From: a virus
IMG/VR virus record: IMGVR_UViG_3300032288_003704
Coordinates: 1 to 21,103 of that record
Direction: 5' to 3' (one strand)
Length of the DNA: 21,103 nucleotides
Position numbers and translations under genes: made by a program. Shown piece after piece: positions 1 through 7,594 of this stretch; the stretch's first letter is position 1; each line of letters starts with the position of its first letter. The notes beneath the pieces were generated by a model, which did not search any database, was not told the origin of the DNA, and saw only the letters and a list, made by a program, of their open reading frames with translations.

Positions 1-567
1 AACACAGTTACGAACCAGTGCTGTTAGTGCTTTAGGTTTACGGCCCATATCACCTTTTAAGTCTCCGGCTTCAAACTGATTGACATCAGTGGGAGTAAGC
101 AACATACCTAAACTGTCTAGTACAATTAGAACCTTAGGGCGTTGATCTTCAGGCAATGTTTTATACTCTTTAACAAACTCTGTGATCATTTTGGCCACAT
201 CGTCAATCATAGCCATATTGAGTTTGAGAAGTTTCTCATCGCTTGTGTCAACTCCAAGAGCGTGTAACCACGCTTCGTCAAGTGCGTTCTCAGTGTCGAT
301 AAGGATAACATAAATGCCTTGCTCCTGAGCATTCTTGACGAGATTTCCTGAGCAGATAAAGGATTTACCCGCACCAGATTCGCCAGCGAATACAGTAACT
401 TTGCCCATTGGTATACCCTTATTAAAGTCCCCACTAATAAGGTAGTTAAGAGCGTAGTTGTTGGTTGAGATCCAGTCTGTTGGGTCGTTAAATCCAACGG
501 AGATACCGTCAATACTTTTTGTAATACTTTTGCGAAATTTTGAGACATCAAAAGGTTTAGTAGCCAT
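1..567 (-). CDS. uvsX: UvsX-like RecA-family recombinase (C-terminal part outside window)
   Basis: RecA-family strand-exchange protein that coats single-stranded DNA with gp32 and drives homologous recombination and recombination-dependent replication in T4-like phages. The 189 N-terminal residues are present. The Walker A loop GESGAGKS is at residues 62-69. The RecA-type catalytic glutamate lies in LIDTENALDEAW (E93), and the Walker B strand VLIVLDSLG has its aspartate at D151. The start ATG at 567 is preceded by a good ribosome binding site (CAAGGAAACTAATT-ATG). T4 UvsX has about 390 residues, so roughly half is missing beyond base 1. It lies just downstream of gp32, its functional partner, 59 bases away and separated by a hairpin. 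The family call is secure; UvsX rather than a generic RecA is inferred from the gp32/terminase context. Confidence 0.95.
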   Translation of the reverse strand, partial: MATKPFDVSKFRKSITKSIDGISVGFNDPTDWISTNNYALNYLISGDFNKGIPMGKVTVFAGESGAGKSFICSGNLVKNAQEQGIYVILIDTENALDEAWLHALGVDTSDEKLLKLNMAMIDDVAKMITEFVKEYKTLPEDQRPKVLIVLDSLGMLLTPTDVNQFEAGDLKGDMGRKPKALTALVRNCV

Positions 568-603
568 AATTAGTTTCCTTGATTAATTTTTATTCTAAGA
601 TAG

Positions 604-625
604 AACAAGGGGTTTCCCCCTTGTT
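604..625. terminator. GC-rich hairpin between gp32 and uvsX, possible terminator
   Basis: A perfect 9-bp stem (AACAAGGGG / CCCCTTGTT, 604-612 with 617-625) has a 4-base loop. It begins 2 bases beyond the gp32 stop codon. On the plus strand it is followed by a T-rich run (TTTTTATTTT), the classical terminator layout. On the minus strand, in the direction of the genes, only a mixed tail (TTGTTCTATCTT) follows. It may attenuate gp32-to-uvsX transcription, protect the gp32 mRNA 3' end, or block antisense transcription. Confidence 0.6.
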
Positions 626-626
626 T

Positions 627-1631
627 TTATTTTGCTCGATTACGAATCATTGCTAGGATATCTTCAGCACGTTGACTTGAAGGTTTAGCAGCAGTGGCCT
701 GTACCGGAGCAGTTGCTACCGGTACATCATCTTCCTCGTCGTCTCCGACAAAAGGACTAGAAGATTGTGTAGGAGCAGGTGCTGCCATGACTACCGTAGC
801 AGGTGCTGCCGATGTCTCTGCATCGTTACTACTTTTACCTTGGAATCCACTAGGTTTGTAGTATTGGCTCCAACGATCTGGATCATATGCTTGACCATCA
901 ACTGATGCTTCAAACATCTCCTTGATAACTTTTAGCTCTACTTCACCAGGTCTCTTTGGTAAGAAGTCACTAAGATTATAAAGACCAAAACTATCAATTG
1001 CCGCTTGTTCTTGTGCTGTTAGTGCGGTTTCCTTACGACTCCACTTAGATGTGGAATAATCTGCATAACCACCTTTACTAGTTTTAGTAACAGTGAAATC
1101 TAATCCCGCAGTGTAATCTGTTGGCATACTTTCTAATTCTGGATCCATTAGTGCAGCCTTAATCAAATTAAAAATTTGTGGACTAATAACAAATCTACGA
1201 ATAGGATTCTCAGGTGGTTTGTCGTCTGCCAATGGGTTTTCTCTTACGAAACCTTGAAATAAGTACGATTTTTTCTTCCAATACTTACGACCCATTTCCT
1301 CTAGACCAGGATCTTTAAACCAAGTTCTTACTTCAGCTAATATAGGGCAAGAATTTGGTTCCCACATTTCCACACAAGGAACTTGTACAATAACAGGTTT
1401 ACTGTCAGCTTGTCCTTTGATACCAGCAAATGGTAATTTAATCATTTCTCTAGCTATCCAGAAAAAATCATTCTTTGGATTAGAGTCGGGTAAGAAACGA
1501 ATTTTTGCACTAGATCCTTCTGGAATGTTCCAGTGTGCATAGATGGCGTTGTCGCCTTGTGATTGCCCGCCTTGCGAACGGTTTTCTTGCGCTTGTAGTT
1601 TAGCGCGAATTTCAGCTAATGAAGTGGCCAT
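627..1631 (-). CDS. 32: gp32-like single-stranded DNA-binding protein
   Basis: Single-stranded DNA-binding protein of the T4 gp32 family, which protects ssDNA and organises replication, repair and recombination. It has 334 residues (T4 gp32 has 301). The OB-fold core covers about residues 30-200, with the typical stretch around KKSYLFQGFVRENPL (120-134) and a conserved FVISPQIFNLI segment (147-157). As in the family, a low-complexity linker leads to an acidic patch (DDEEDD, 297-302) that would recruit partner proteins. An extra basic segment ending DILAMIRNRAK follows it. The T4 zinc site (one His, three Cys) is not intact: only C86 and C95 lie in the equivalent region. The start has a strong ribosome binding site (AAGGAG, 8 bases before ATG) and its own early-type promoter. 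It is adjacent to uvsX, its partner in recombination. Confidence 0.9.
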   Translation of the reverse strand: MATSLAEIRAKLQAQENRSQGGQSQGDNAIYAHWNIPEGSSAKIRFLPDSNPKNDFFWIAREMIKLPFAGIKGQADSKPVIVQVPCVEMWEPNSCPILAEVRTWFKDPGLEEMGRKYWKKKSYLFQGFVRENPLADDKPPENPIRRFVISPQIFNLIKAALMDPELESMPTDYTAGLDFTVTKTSKGGYADYSTSKWSRKETALTAQEQAAIDSFGLYNLSDFLPKRPGEVELKVIKEMFEASVDGQAYDPDRWSQYYKPSGFQGKSSNDAETSAAPATVVMAAPAPTQSSSPFVGDDEEDDVPVATAPVQATAAKPSSQRAEDILAMIRNRAK

Positions 1632-1696
1632 AATATATTCTCCTTAATAAATGCCATAATAGTTTGTGCCAAGATATACACAAGCATGTTTACTAG

Positions 1697-1724
1697 TGTA
1701 TAACATTTTTATTTATGATGTCAA
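1697..1724 (-). promoter_or_regulatory. Sigma70-type promoter for gp32, with a late-like octamer inside it
   Basis: Read on the minus strand there is a consensus -35 box TTGACA (1719-1724), a 16-base spacer and a -10-like TATACA (1697-1702), 65 bases upstream of the gp32 start. A CATAAATA octamer (1710-1717), like the T4 late promoter, lies inside the spacer. This suggests gp32 can be transcribed early by unmodified host polymerase and perhaps again late. Function is inferred from sequence only. Confidence 0.65.
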
Positions 1725-1735
1725 AATAAATTTAA

Positions 1736-3184
1736 TTATTTTTTGCCTAAACCTGACAACCATTTAATGATAGATAGTTCTTCATTGACCACCGGTTCGT
1801 CCATTGTAGTAGCGCCGACTGCTTGAGCAGGTACAGTTGGTTGCTGAGGTATTGGCTGTGTATTAGTATTTTGTTGTTGTAATATTTGAGATATTTGGTT
1901 TGCTAAAGAGTCTTCTCCATTCGACGATAACCATTGTACTACGGCTATCCGGATATCCGTATCCGGCCCTTGTATATTTGATATTTGTTCTAATTCATTG
2001 AATAAATCATCTGCACCATCGAAACCAATCCTTGCTAGCAATGATTTAGCATCAATTGCATCAACACCTACTAATAATGGTTGTTGCATTAGGTCTAGTA
2101 GATCATCCTCATTCTTATCGTCGGCATCATTACCCCAGTTTACTTCGGCGATATTTTCTGCCCATGACATGAATTCTTTTGCTTCGCTAGTTTCCATATT
2201 TTTTTGTCGTTGATAAGCTTTATATACATAAGGAAGAGCCTCATTGAATCTATCATCGTATATTTTTTTAACAAATCTTTCTCGTAAAGCATCAATATCT
2301 AATTCATCCTCTACAATATTATTTTGTCCTAGCATATTCTCTAATATTTCTTTACCGTTTCTTCCTTGTAATTTTTTTAGATGTTCTTTAACCTCATTAT
2401 ATCTATGAATAGCTGCTTCAACCATACCAGAAGTTTCAACATCTTCAAAAGTACGATTACGCATTGAACGCACAAAGTGCCTCATGCTGGCCATTTCCTT
2501 AACCATTTCATTTATTAAATTGCTGCCTTCGTCGCCGAATCTACCACCATATCGTAAATGATTGGCTGTTGCTCTTGCACCATGTAAATTTGTATGATCT
2601 AATAAGAATCTTTCGCCGACAGGAGTTTCAACAAAAATATGCTCAATTTGTCTAGCCCTGGCTCCATGTCTTTCGGGGTCAATTTGGTCTCTGTGTTTAA
2701 TGATCAGTTTGTGTGTACCCACGTCGCCGAAACTTACGTGTTTATTATTTCCATGTCCGTATAATTTGCTTTCAGCAATAGAAAGTTCGTCTTTTGAATA
2801 AGTGGCATCTGCTTTACTTTGTTGTCTAATGTCTTTTAAGTCTAAATTACTTTTGTTAATATCTCTTGTGTCAAACATAAGCATATTTCTTCTAGCAAAC
2901 ATTCTTAGATCTCTGAGAAAACTAAACCATTCTTTTTGTTCTGGTCCTTTAAGTCCATCGGTGATATTTGTTGAAAAATAAATTTTAAGAGAATTTTCAT
3001 CAATGAGACTTATCGTGACATTTCCGAAATTTTTTCCTTCTTTATTAATATAATCAAAGTTAAAAAATCTTGCATTTTCGGGTTCATTGGTTGAAGTAGC
3101 GGTGTCATCGCCGATACTAACGTTATCAAATCGTGCCCTAATTTTATTAAATAACGCTTCTGATATTTTGTCTAATTCACGCAT
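1736..3184 (-). CDS. Conserved phage protein of unknown function with C-terminal LxxIxxLSG tag
   Basis: A 482-residue protein of a type I recall from environmental T4-like phages, with no established role. Residues 1-120 look like an alpha/beta domain (FFNFDYINKEGKNFGNVTIS, then FLRDLRMFARRNMLMFDTRDI). The middle is rich in charged residues and His/Arg (HGARARQIEHIFVETPVGERFLL), and about 240-345 is helical. A Gln/Pro-rich linker then leads to a C-terminal tail, EELSIIKWLSGLGKK. That tail matches the tag ending two proteins of the accessory block, ELNDILWLAGRHKR and ELTDILRLAGRNK. No catalytic motif is evident. It starts 6 bases after the oxygenase gene with no clear Shine-Dalgarno, so coupling to the upstream genes is likely. 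A virion or morphogenesis role is plausible from position only. Confidence 0.8.
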   Translation of the reverse strand: MRELDKISEALFNKIRARFDNVSIGDDTATSTNEPENARFFNFDYINKEGKNFGNVTISLIDENSLKIYFSTNITDGLKGPEQKEWFSFLRDLRMFARRNMLMFDTRDINKSNLDLKDIRQQSKADATYSKDELSIAESKLYGHGNNKHVSFGDVGTHKLIIKHRDQIDPERHGARARQIEHIFVETPVGERFLLDHTNLHGARATANHLRYGGRFGDEGSNLINEMVKEMASMRHFVRSMRNRTFEDVETSGMVEAAIHRYNEVKEHLKKLQGRNGKEILENMLGQNNIVEDELDIDALRERFVKKIYDDRFNEALPYVYKAYQRQKNMETSEAKEFMSWAENIAEVNWGNDADDKNEDDLLDLMQQPLLVGVDAIDAKSLLARIGFDGADDLFNELEQISNIQGPDTDIRIAVVQWLSSNGEDSLANQISQILQQQNTNTQPIPQQPTVPAQAVGATTMDEPVVNEELSIIKWLSGLGKK

Positions 3185-3190
3185 AATGTA

Positions 3191-3757
3191 TTATTTATGG
3201 CTAAATTTGCCAAAGTAGGTATAACTACTAAGACGTAAATGCCCAGCTGGGACTTCATTTAACATTCCGTGCCAATGTCCTGGGTGATTCAGCATTAGAT
3301 ACCCGGTATTACGTTTGTAGGGAAAAGCATAGCGAATTTTTGTCCCTTGGGCGTCGTTATAAAAAACCGTTCCTAACTCATAATCAGAATCTGTCAGGTA
3401 TATTTGCATAGCCATTAATGGATTATATTCCCGTTCAGCACCATCTTCATGTATACTACAACTGAACCCTTCGTAATCTAACCAGAAACTGCTCCATGCT
3501 TTTTTATACTCAAAAACAACTTTAGTAACACTTTCAACATAAGTTAAAAATCTAGAGTTAAAGTAAGTATCTACTTCGCTAAGAGGACTACCTACATATG
3601 GAAGTAATTTTCTACGTTTCCAATCGGCTTGCATATCTTGCTCTTCCCATGGGTGATCTAACCACGGTAATTGATTAATTCTTTCGATTAATTCGTCGGG
3701 TAATACATTTTCTACTCTGAATAAATCAGGAATATTATCTACAGGTTCAATTATCAT
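3191..3757 (-). CDS. 2-oxoglutarate/Fe(II)-dependent oxygenase-like protein
   Basis: A 188-residue protein with the iron-binding facial triad of the 2OG-Fe(II) oxygenase superfamily: H103 and D105 in SIHEDG, and a distal histidine in HPGHWHGML (H163 best spaced). R175 in GHLRLSSYTYF is the expected 2-oxoglutarate anchor. These enzymes hydroxylate proteins, nucleotides or small molecules and are common in T4-like phages of aquatic bacteria. The substrate cannot be told from sequence. The start ATG overlaps the terminase stop by 4 bases (ATGA) and has no visible Shine-Dalgarno, so it is probably translated by coupling from the large terminase. That suggests late expression, and a target such as a virion or tail protein is possible. 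The family call is good; the function is open. Confidence 0.8.
   Translation of the reverse strand: MIIEPVDNIPDLFRVENVLPDELIERINQLPWLDHPWEEQDMQADWKRRKLLPYVGSPLSEVDTYFNSRFLTYVESVTKVVFEYKKAWSSFWLDYEGFSCSIHEDGAEREYNPLMAMQIYLTDSDYELGTVFYNDAQGTKIRYAFPYKRNTGYLMLNHPGHWHGMLNEVPAGHLRLSSYTYFGKFSHK
3192..3199 (-). promoter_or_regulatory. Late-promoter-like octamer CATAAATA
   Basis: CATAAATA on the minus strand is formed by the last codons and stop of the oxygenase gene (CAT AAA TAA). It lies only 7 bases before the ATG of the 482-residue gene. It resembles T4 late promoter TATAAATA, but a start site some 6-10 bases downstream would leave almost no leader. It may be fortuitous. Confidence 0.3.
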
Positions 3758-5316
3758 ATCATTATAAAAGGCATAGGTGCAACGTAATCATCTACACTAT
3801 CACGTAATTTTTCATCTAATTCAGCATCATAACTTTGTAGACTTTGAACCATCCTTAACGCCAATAAAGTTGCAGATACCAGATCATCTGTTTCACCTAT
3901 TTTAGCTTTAAATCCCGGGCCGTCGGCTACAAAAGATTTTAATTCACTGATTAAATTTTTACTATTAATTGTCATCTTACGATTTTCTATTAGATTTTTT
4001 AATTTAGCACAAATTGCTATTTTTGATTTATTTGTTGTGGTAAACCCTTTACGGTGTAATCTCATTTGCCCCGATTTGACTGGTTGGCTTAGAAAGGTTC
4101 CTTTGATGTTTTCTTCTCCGATTTCATTGATTACAACTAATGCTGCTTCACCTAACGTGTTGTTTTCAACAGAATAGTAAATATCATTTATTGTTCCTAT
4201 ACTATCGTAAAGATATTCACAAATTTCTTTAAGAATAACAATTTGTCTTTGAACCGGAGTTGTGTTATGTTGCCACTCGGCAACTTGAATCATTGAAGGT
4301 ATTTCGAACACTTGTATTGCTGCAGGATCTCCGCCGGTACCAAGACTTGGATCTAATCCTACTACATAAGTCTTTGTACGTTCTGGTTTTTTATACCAAC
4401 GAACTTGTCCTTGTCGTTCAATTGGATCTCGTCCTTGTAATTCCGATAATGATATAGAATTAATTAAAGTCTCATCATAAATTAAAAATTCACATCCATG
4501 CTCTCGACGAAAACGCTCTTCTCCGATACGACCAATTTCTTCTTTTTTCCATGTTTCATCTCTATCTGGATGTTCCCACCAAGATGCTTGGTAAGCTTTA
4601 AATCCGTTTATTCCTAACGCTGTTGGATTTCCATATTCGTCTGTACATTTATTTGCTTGTTTCCAGATAAAAGCAAACTGATCCTCGTCAGAATTTGGCG
4701 TGCTGGTAATAATAGCTTTACCACCAGTGCTTAATGTAGGTGATATAGATGTCCAGAATTCTTTAGCTATAGTGGGCCTAACAAACGCAAACTCATCACA
4801 GTACAGTAGTGTGATTGACATACCTCGACCAGTTGTTTCGGTCGTTGTTTGGCTTACAATACGTGATCCATTTTCAAAATCAATTGACCCTTTGTTATAG
4901 CTAGTAACTCCTGCTCTAATCCAGTCTGGACATAATTCGTATGCATACCGTACACGCTGCATGATTTCCTGGGCGCCTGAATATTTGTGTGCTGCAATTA
5001 AAATAGTAGAATCGGGACGAAACATAGCATGCCAAAGTAAGTATCCTGCAGCACTTGTAGTTTTACCGGTTTGTCTGGGCATTAGAGAAATGCTGAATCT
5101 ATTAGTATGATAAGTATCTATAAGTCTTTGTTGATATTCAAAAGGTTGATACAACATTTTGCCCTTTACCGGATGCTGAATGTAAAAATAGTTACTCATG
5201 AAATATTCCGGACCCGTATCTGGATCTGCACACTTCATAAATTCTATTATTTGTTCTTCAGAAAAGTTGACTTTTTGATAGGGACTCTTTATAATACTAG
5301 TTTCATTGGTTTTCAT
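3754..5316 (-). CDS. 17: Terminase large subunit (gp17-like ATPase/nuclease)
   Basis: The DNA-packaging motor: ATPase that translocates DNA into the prohead and nuclease that cuts the concatemer. It has 520 residues, shorter than T4 gp17 (610). ATPase domain: adenine-contact region around QPFEYQQRLID (57-67), Walker A MPRQTGKTT (79-87, K85), Walker B LLYCDEFAF (170-178, D174 and catalytic E175), coupling motif TSTP (204-207). RNase H-fold nuclease: D322 in VVGLDPSLGTGGD, E384 in SVENNTLGE and D478/D479 in GETDDLVSATLLALR, corresponding to the three metal-binding acids of T4 gp17. All key residues are present, so the enzyme should be active. It sits after the GIY-YIG gene (8-base gap) and overlaps the oxygenase by 4 bases. 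The small subunit is about 10 kb upstream, not adjacent as in T4. Confidence 0.97.
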   Translation of the reverse strand: MKTNETSIIKSPYQKVNFSEEQIIEFMKCADPDTGPEYFMSNYFYIQHPVKGKMLYQPFEYQQRLIDTYHTNRFSISLMPRQTGKTTSAAGYLLWHAMFRPDSTILIAAHKYSGAQEIMQRVRYAYELCPDWIRAGVTSYNKGSIDFENGSRIVSQTTTETTGRGMSITLLYCDEFAFVRPTIAKEFWTSISPTLSTGGKAIITSTPNSDEDQFAFIWKQANKCTDEYGNPTALGINGFKAYQASWWEHPDRDETWKKEEIGRIGEERFRREHGCEFLIYDETLINSISLSELQGRDPIERQGQVRWYKKPERTKTYVVGLDPSLGTGGDPAAIQVFEIPSMIQVAEWQHNTTPVQRQIVILKEICEYLYDSIGTINDIYYSVENNTLGEAALVVINEIGEENIKGTFLSQPVKSGQMRLHRKGFTTTNKSKIAICAKLKNLIENRKMTINSKNLISELKSFVADGPGFKAKIGETDDLVSATLLALRMVQSLQSYDAELDEKLRDSVDDYVAPMPFIMI

Positions 5317-5324
5317 ATTATTAC

Positions 5325-5918
5325 TTATGTTTTAAAAACAATCCAACCATTATTGTCTGGCCGTTTACCATTTGCAACTTGACACATAAGTTTTAACGAT
5401 AATGAATGCTTCTTACATCCTTGTCGTAGAGATAAAAATTCTTCTGATACACCTGCAGGCGATACAAACACACATTTAGTTGATCGATATGACGATCCGC
5501 TAATTCCTTTATTCCACGCAGGATGATTTGCTTTTTGTTTGCTATTTTTTAAGTTTCGTGTGTGTAACTCACTTTTTGGTTTACCTATTAATCGTTGCGC
5601 TATTAATTTTTTAGTAAAAACAGACATTCCTGCCGATCCTTCGCCGCCTTCTGTCCTATTTTGCAAAATGCCTGTTCCTATATCCTTGCGACCATACCAA
5701 CTAATTAATCGTCGCTCAATAGCAAATGCTCCAATTTCTGTTAAATTGGATTCTACAATTATGATATTTTTAAAATTAGGTGGTCTATTGACATTATAAT
5801 GCTTGCGCCAAGCTCGACCATTAATGCCTTTTCCTATATAATAAGGTGTGGAATCAGATTCTCTTAGATAGGCATAAACATAGAAGCCATTGGGGATATT
5901 TTTATTACTAAATAGCAT
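5325..5918 (-). CDS. GIY-YIG homing-type endonuclease
   Basis: GIY-YIG nuclease, 197 residues from the chosen start. The catalytic module is at the N-terminus: FYVYAYLRE (12-20) and YYIGKG (26-31) form the two signature strands, R35 follows in GRAWRKH, and the catalytic glutamate and helix are in [16 protein letters not shown], then [11 protein letters not shown]. The C-terminal third ([19 protein letters not shown], then a [19 protein letters not shown]-like segment) resembles the modular DNA-binding repeats of phage homing endonucleases. The frame is open to a GTG at 5978, but ATG 5918 is preferred because AAGGAA precedes it by 9 bases and the first 20 residues of the longer form look non-conserved. 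It lies directly upstream of the large terminase, a common insertion place for phage homing endonucleases. I see no sign that it splits a gene. Confidence 0.88.
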   Translation of the reverse strand: MLFSNKNIPNGFYVYAYLRESDSTPYYIGKGINGRAWRKHYNVNRPPNFKNIIIVESNLTEIGAFAIERRLISWYGRKDIGTGILQNRTEGGEGSAGMSVFTKKLIAQRLIGKPKSELHTRNLKNSKQKANHPAWNKGISGSSYRSTKCVFVSPAGVSEEFLSLRQGCKKHSLSLKLMCQVANGKRPDNNGWIVFKT

Positions 5919-5981
5919 TGCTGATAGTTCCTTATAAACTGTTAGAGCCGGTGGATCTGCCAGGATCGCGATCGGCACTTT

Positions 5982-5989
5982 TATTTATC
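5982..5989 (-). promoter_or_regulatory. Late-promoter-like octamer GATAAATA upstream of GIY-YIG/terminase
   Basis: GATAAATA on the minus strand, 63 bases upstream of the preferred GIY-YIG start, in the short divergent gap before the plus-strand HNH gene. It fits a T4-type late promoter (TATAAATA) and would restart transcription for GIY-YIG, terminase and downstream genes after the opposing HNH gene. Confidence 0.4.
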
Positions 5990-6007
5990 AATTTATAGAG
6001 TTTTCAA

Positions 6008-6541
6008 ATGTCAGGACACACTTTATTACTTAACAAGGATTACACTCCTATATCTGTATTACCATTGAGCGTAATTGATTGGCGCCATGCAGTCAAACTC
6101 ATGTATCTAGGAAGAATTCAAGTTATTGAAACGTATCCGGACTGGATAATCCATAGCGAAAAGCTATCGATTAATGTCCCCAGTGTGGCTATTACCAAAG
6201 AATACTTTAATTTTAAGCGTAAAGTAAATTTTACACGTTACAATATGTATCTGCGTGATCTTTATCAATGTCAATACTGCGAAGATACTTTTGATTTTGA
6301 TCAATTAACTATCGATCACGTAGTTCCTATTAGCCACGGCGGCAAAACTGAATGGACTAACTGTGTAACTAGTTGTAAGGCTTGTAATTGGCGTAAAGCA
6401 GATAAAGCGGTTATGAAACCAATACGCAAGCCTTATCGTCCAGATTATTGGGCATTAGCTGCTGCTTGGAAACATAGTCCATTTAGAGTTAAAGATCCTA
6501 AGTGGAATCAATACTTAGGTAGAGATAGAGAGGCTGCTTAA
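6008..6541 (+). CDS. HNH endonuclease, the only plus-strand gene
   Basis: HNH-family nuclease of 177 residues. The core spans residues 86-135. It has a zinc-binding CQYC (88-91) and CKAC (123-126) pair around the metal-binding beta-beta-alpha motif LTIDHVVPISHGG (D103-H104, H110) and the asparagine in TEWTNC (N118). An N-terminal domain of about 80 residues (LLLNKDYTPISVLPLSVIDWRHAVKLMYLG) is the type often found before phage and bacterial HNH domains. The C-terminal part is rich in Trp and basic residues. It runs against every other gene in the window. Its stop overlaps the stop of the 69-residue gene by 3 bases (tail to tail), and its start lies 90 bases from the GIY-YIG start. No strong Shine-Dalgarno is seen. 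It is probably a selfish endonuclease acquired separately; a role in packaging or host DNA attack is possible. Confidence 0.9.
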   Translation: MSGHTLLLNKDYTPISVLPLSVIDWRHAVKLMYLGRIQVIETYPDWIIHSEKLSINVPSVAITKEYFNFKRKVNFTRYNMYLRDLYQCQYCEDTFDFDQLTIDHVVPISHGGKTEWTNCVTSCKACNWRKADKAVMKPIRKPYRPDYWALAAAWKHSPFRVKDPKWNQYLGRDREAA

Positions 6542-6747
6542 ATTGGTTTTTCGCCTGTTAAATATGGCTTAGAGAACCACAGTTTAAACCATTCTTCAGT
6601 ACCAGGGCGAATATTATGAGTTTTCATAAGTTCGCCCTTTTCATTTCCAGTTACTGAAATATTACTGCCAGGAAAGCCTCGGTACTCCTGCATTACTGCA
6701 CGATTACCTATGCCTGCTAATAATTTTAACTCGTCAATGCTGTCCAT
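6538..6747 (-). CDS. Small conserved phage protein with N-terminal LAG motif
   Basis: A 69-residue protein of unknown function. The N-terminus (MDSIDELKLLAGIGNR) carries the L-x-x-L-x-L-A-G type motif shared with the accessory-block proteins. The C-terminal segment NIRPGTEEWFKLWFSKPYLTGEKPI (residues 45-69) is of a form I recall as recurrent in T4-like environmental phages. No catalytic residues or membrane segment are evident. It starts 23 bases after the nuclease gene with only a weak ribosome binding site, and converges on the HNH gene. The shared motif suggests association with the same head or virion assembly pathway as the larger LAG proteins, but this is inference. Confidence 0.7.
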   Translation of the reverse strand: MDSIDELKLLAGIGNRAVMQEYRGFPGSNISVTGNEKGELMKTHNIRPGTEEWFKLWFSKPYLTGEKPI

Positions 6748-6770
6748 ATGGAATTATTGGGCGATCATCG

Positions 6771-7577
6771 TCACTCGGCTGACTTACACTTTTGTCTTTT
6801 AGCTTGAGTCAGTGCTCCAAAGTCTACAGGCCATTCACCGCCTACTGGTAGTTCTGTGACTCCAGGTGGAAAGGCAAATATAGTTCCTGATTTTTGTTGA
6901 ATTGCAGCGATACTAGCACGTACTCGAGTTAAATCATTACCTTGATTGCCTTCATGCTTAAAATACCAACCTGCTGCTTGCTTGGTATTTTGATTTATAA
7001 CAATTTTATAAAAGCCTGTAGGAACTACAACACCATTACCAATTCTTTTATCTGTGGCTGTATTATATACTGCGCCTACGTAGATATTATATGTGTTGTT
7101 TGTTTGTACTGCCCAACCACGCACACTAGTTTCAAGTAGTTTCCAAATGCCACGATTTAGTCCACCTAACTGCGGAAACATATTAGTCATTAAGAAACTT
7201 TCATATTCTACTTGCTGGTCCCAACTTAGATCGCCGTCTGGAGCAGCATGACCTTTATCATATCCTGTTCCAGCATAATCTTCAGGGCGAGGTCCGTTAG
7301 GGACACTAGCATCAGCAACAAATGCATTAGTGCGCGGCCAACATCCTAATGCGTTGGCTGGAGTTAATGTATATGTTACATAATTAGGAATTTTAGCGGC
7401 GGCATCATAACCGACAAAATATGCTCTACGACAAATTGGTGTCACTGCTTTGCTGGCCTGTGGGAATCCATATGGATTGTGTACTGCACATTTTTCCGGA
7501 GGAAGCGGTGCTGTTTGATTCCATGCAAATGCTGCGGGTGCTACTGTTAATAACAAGATTGAAAACCATTTTTTCAT
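6771..7577 (-). CDS. Secreted non-specific DNA/RNA endonuclease (NUC family)
   Basis: A 268-residue protein of the Serratia-nuclease-like beta-beta-alpha-metal family, which cleaves DNA and RNA with Mg2+. The signature GYDKGHAAPDGD (105-116) corresponds to the family DRGH motif: H110 is the general base and K108 replaces the usual Arg. The metal-binding Asn and downstream Glu lie in TNMFPQLGGLNRGIWKLLE (N132, N141, E149); N141 and E149 have the 8-residue spacing known for the family. A clear signal peptide opens the protein (MKKWFSILLLTVAPAAFA, cleavage likely after residue 18), so it is exported to the periplasm or outside. A Shine-Dalgarno AAAGGT precedes the ATG. It follows the 168-residue gene by 17 bases. 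Possible roles: destroying incoming DNA of competing phages, or scavenging nucleotides from lysed cells. Confidence 0.9.
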   Translation of the reverse strand: MKKWFSILLLTVAPAAFAWNQTAPLPPEKCAVHNPYGFPQASKAVTPICRRAYFVGYDAAAKIPNYVTYTLTPANALGCWPRTNAFVADASVPNGPRPEDYAGTGYDKGHAAPDGDLSWDQQVEYESFLMTNMFPQLGGLNRGIWKLLETSVRGWAVQTNNTYNIYVGAVYNTATDKRIGNGVVVPTGFYKIVINQNTKQAAGWYFKHEGNQGNDLTRVRASIAAIQQKSGTIFAFPPGVTELPVGGEWPVDFGALTQAKRQKCKSAE

Positions 7578-7594
7578 AATTGACCTTTATTTAA

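Noticed and set aside
207-551. 114-residue minus-strand open frame
   Set aside because: It lies inside uvsX in another frame; the uvsX frame shows intact Walker A and B motifs and a better start at 567.
5961-5974. GATCGCGATC palindrome as an operator
   Set aside because: Short, simple and inside the possible GIY-YIG extension; no second copy or nearby context supports a regulatory role.
5919-5978. GTG-start N-terminal extension of the GIY-YIG protein
   Set aside because: ATG 5918 has an AAGGAA ribosome binding site, and the extension adds 20 residues with no family match, though it cannot be excluded.
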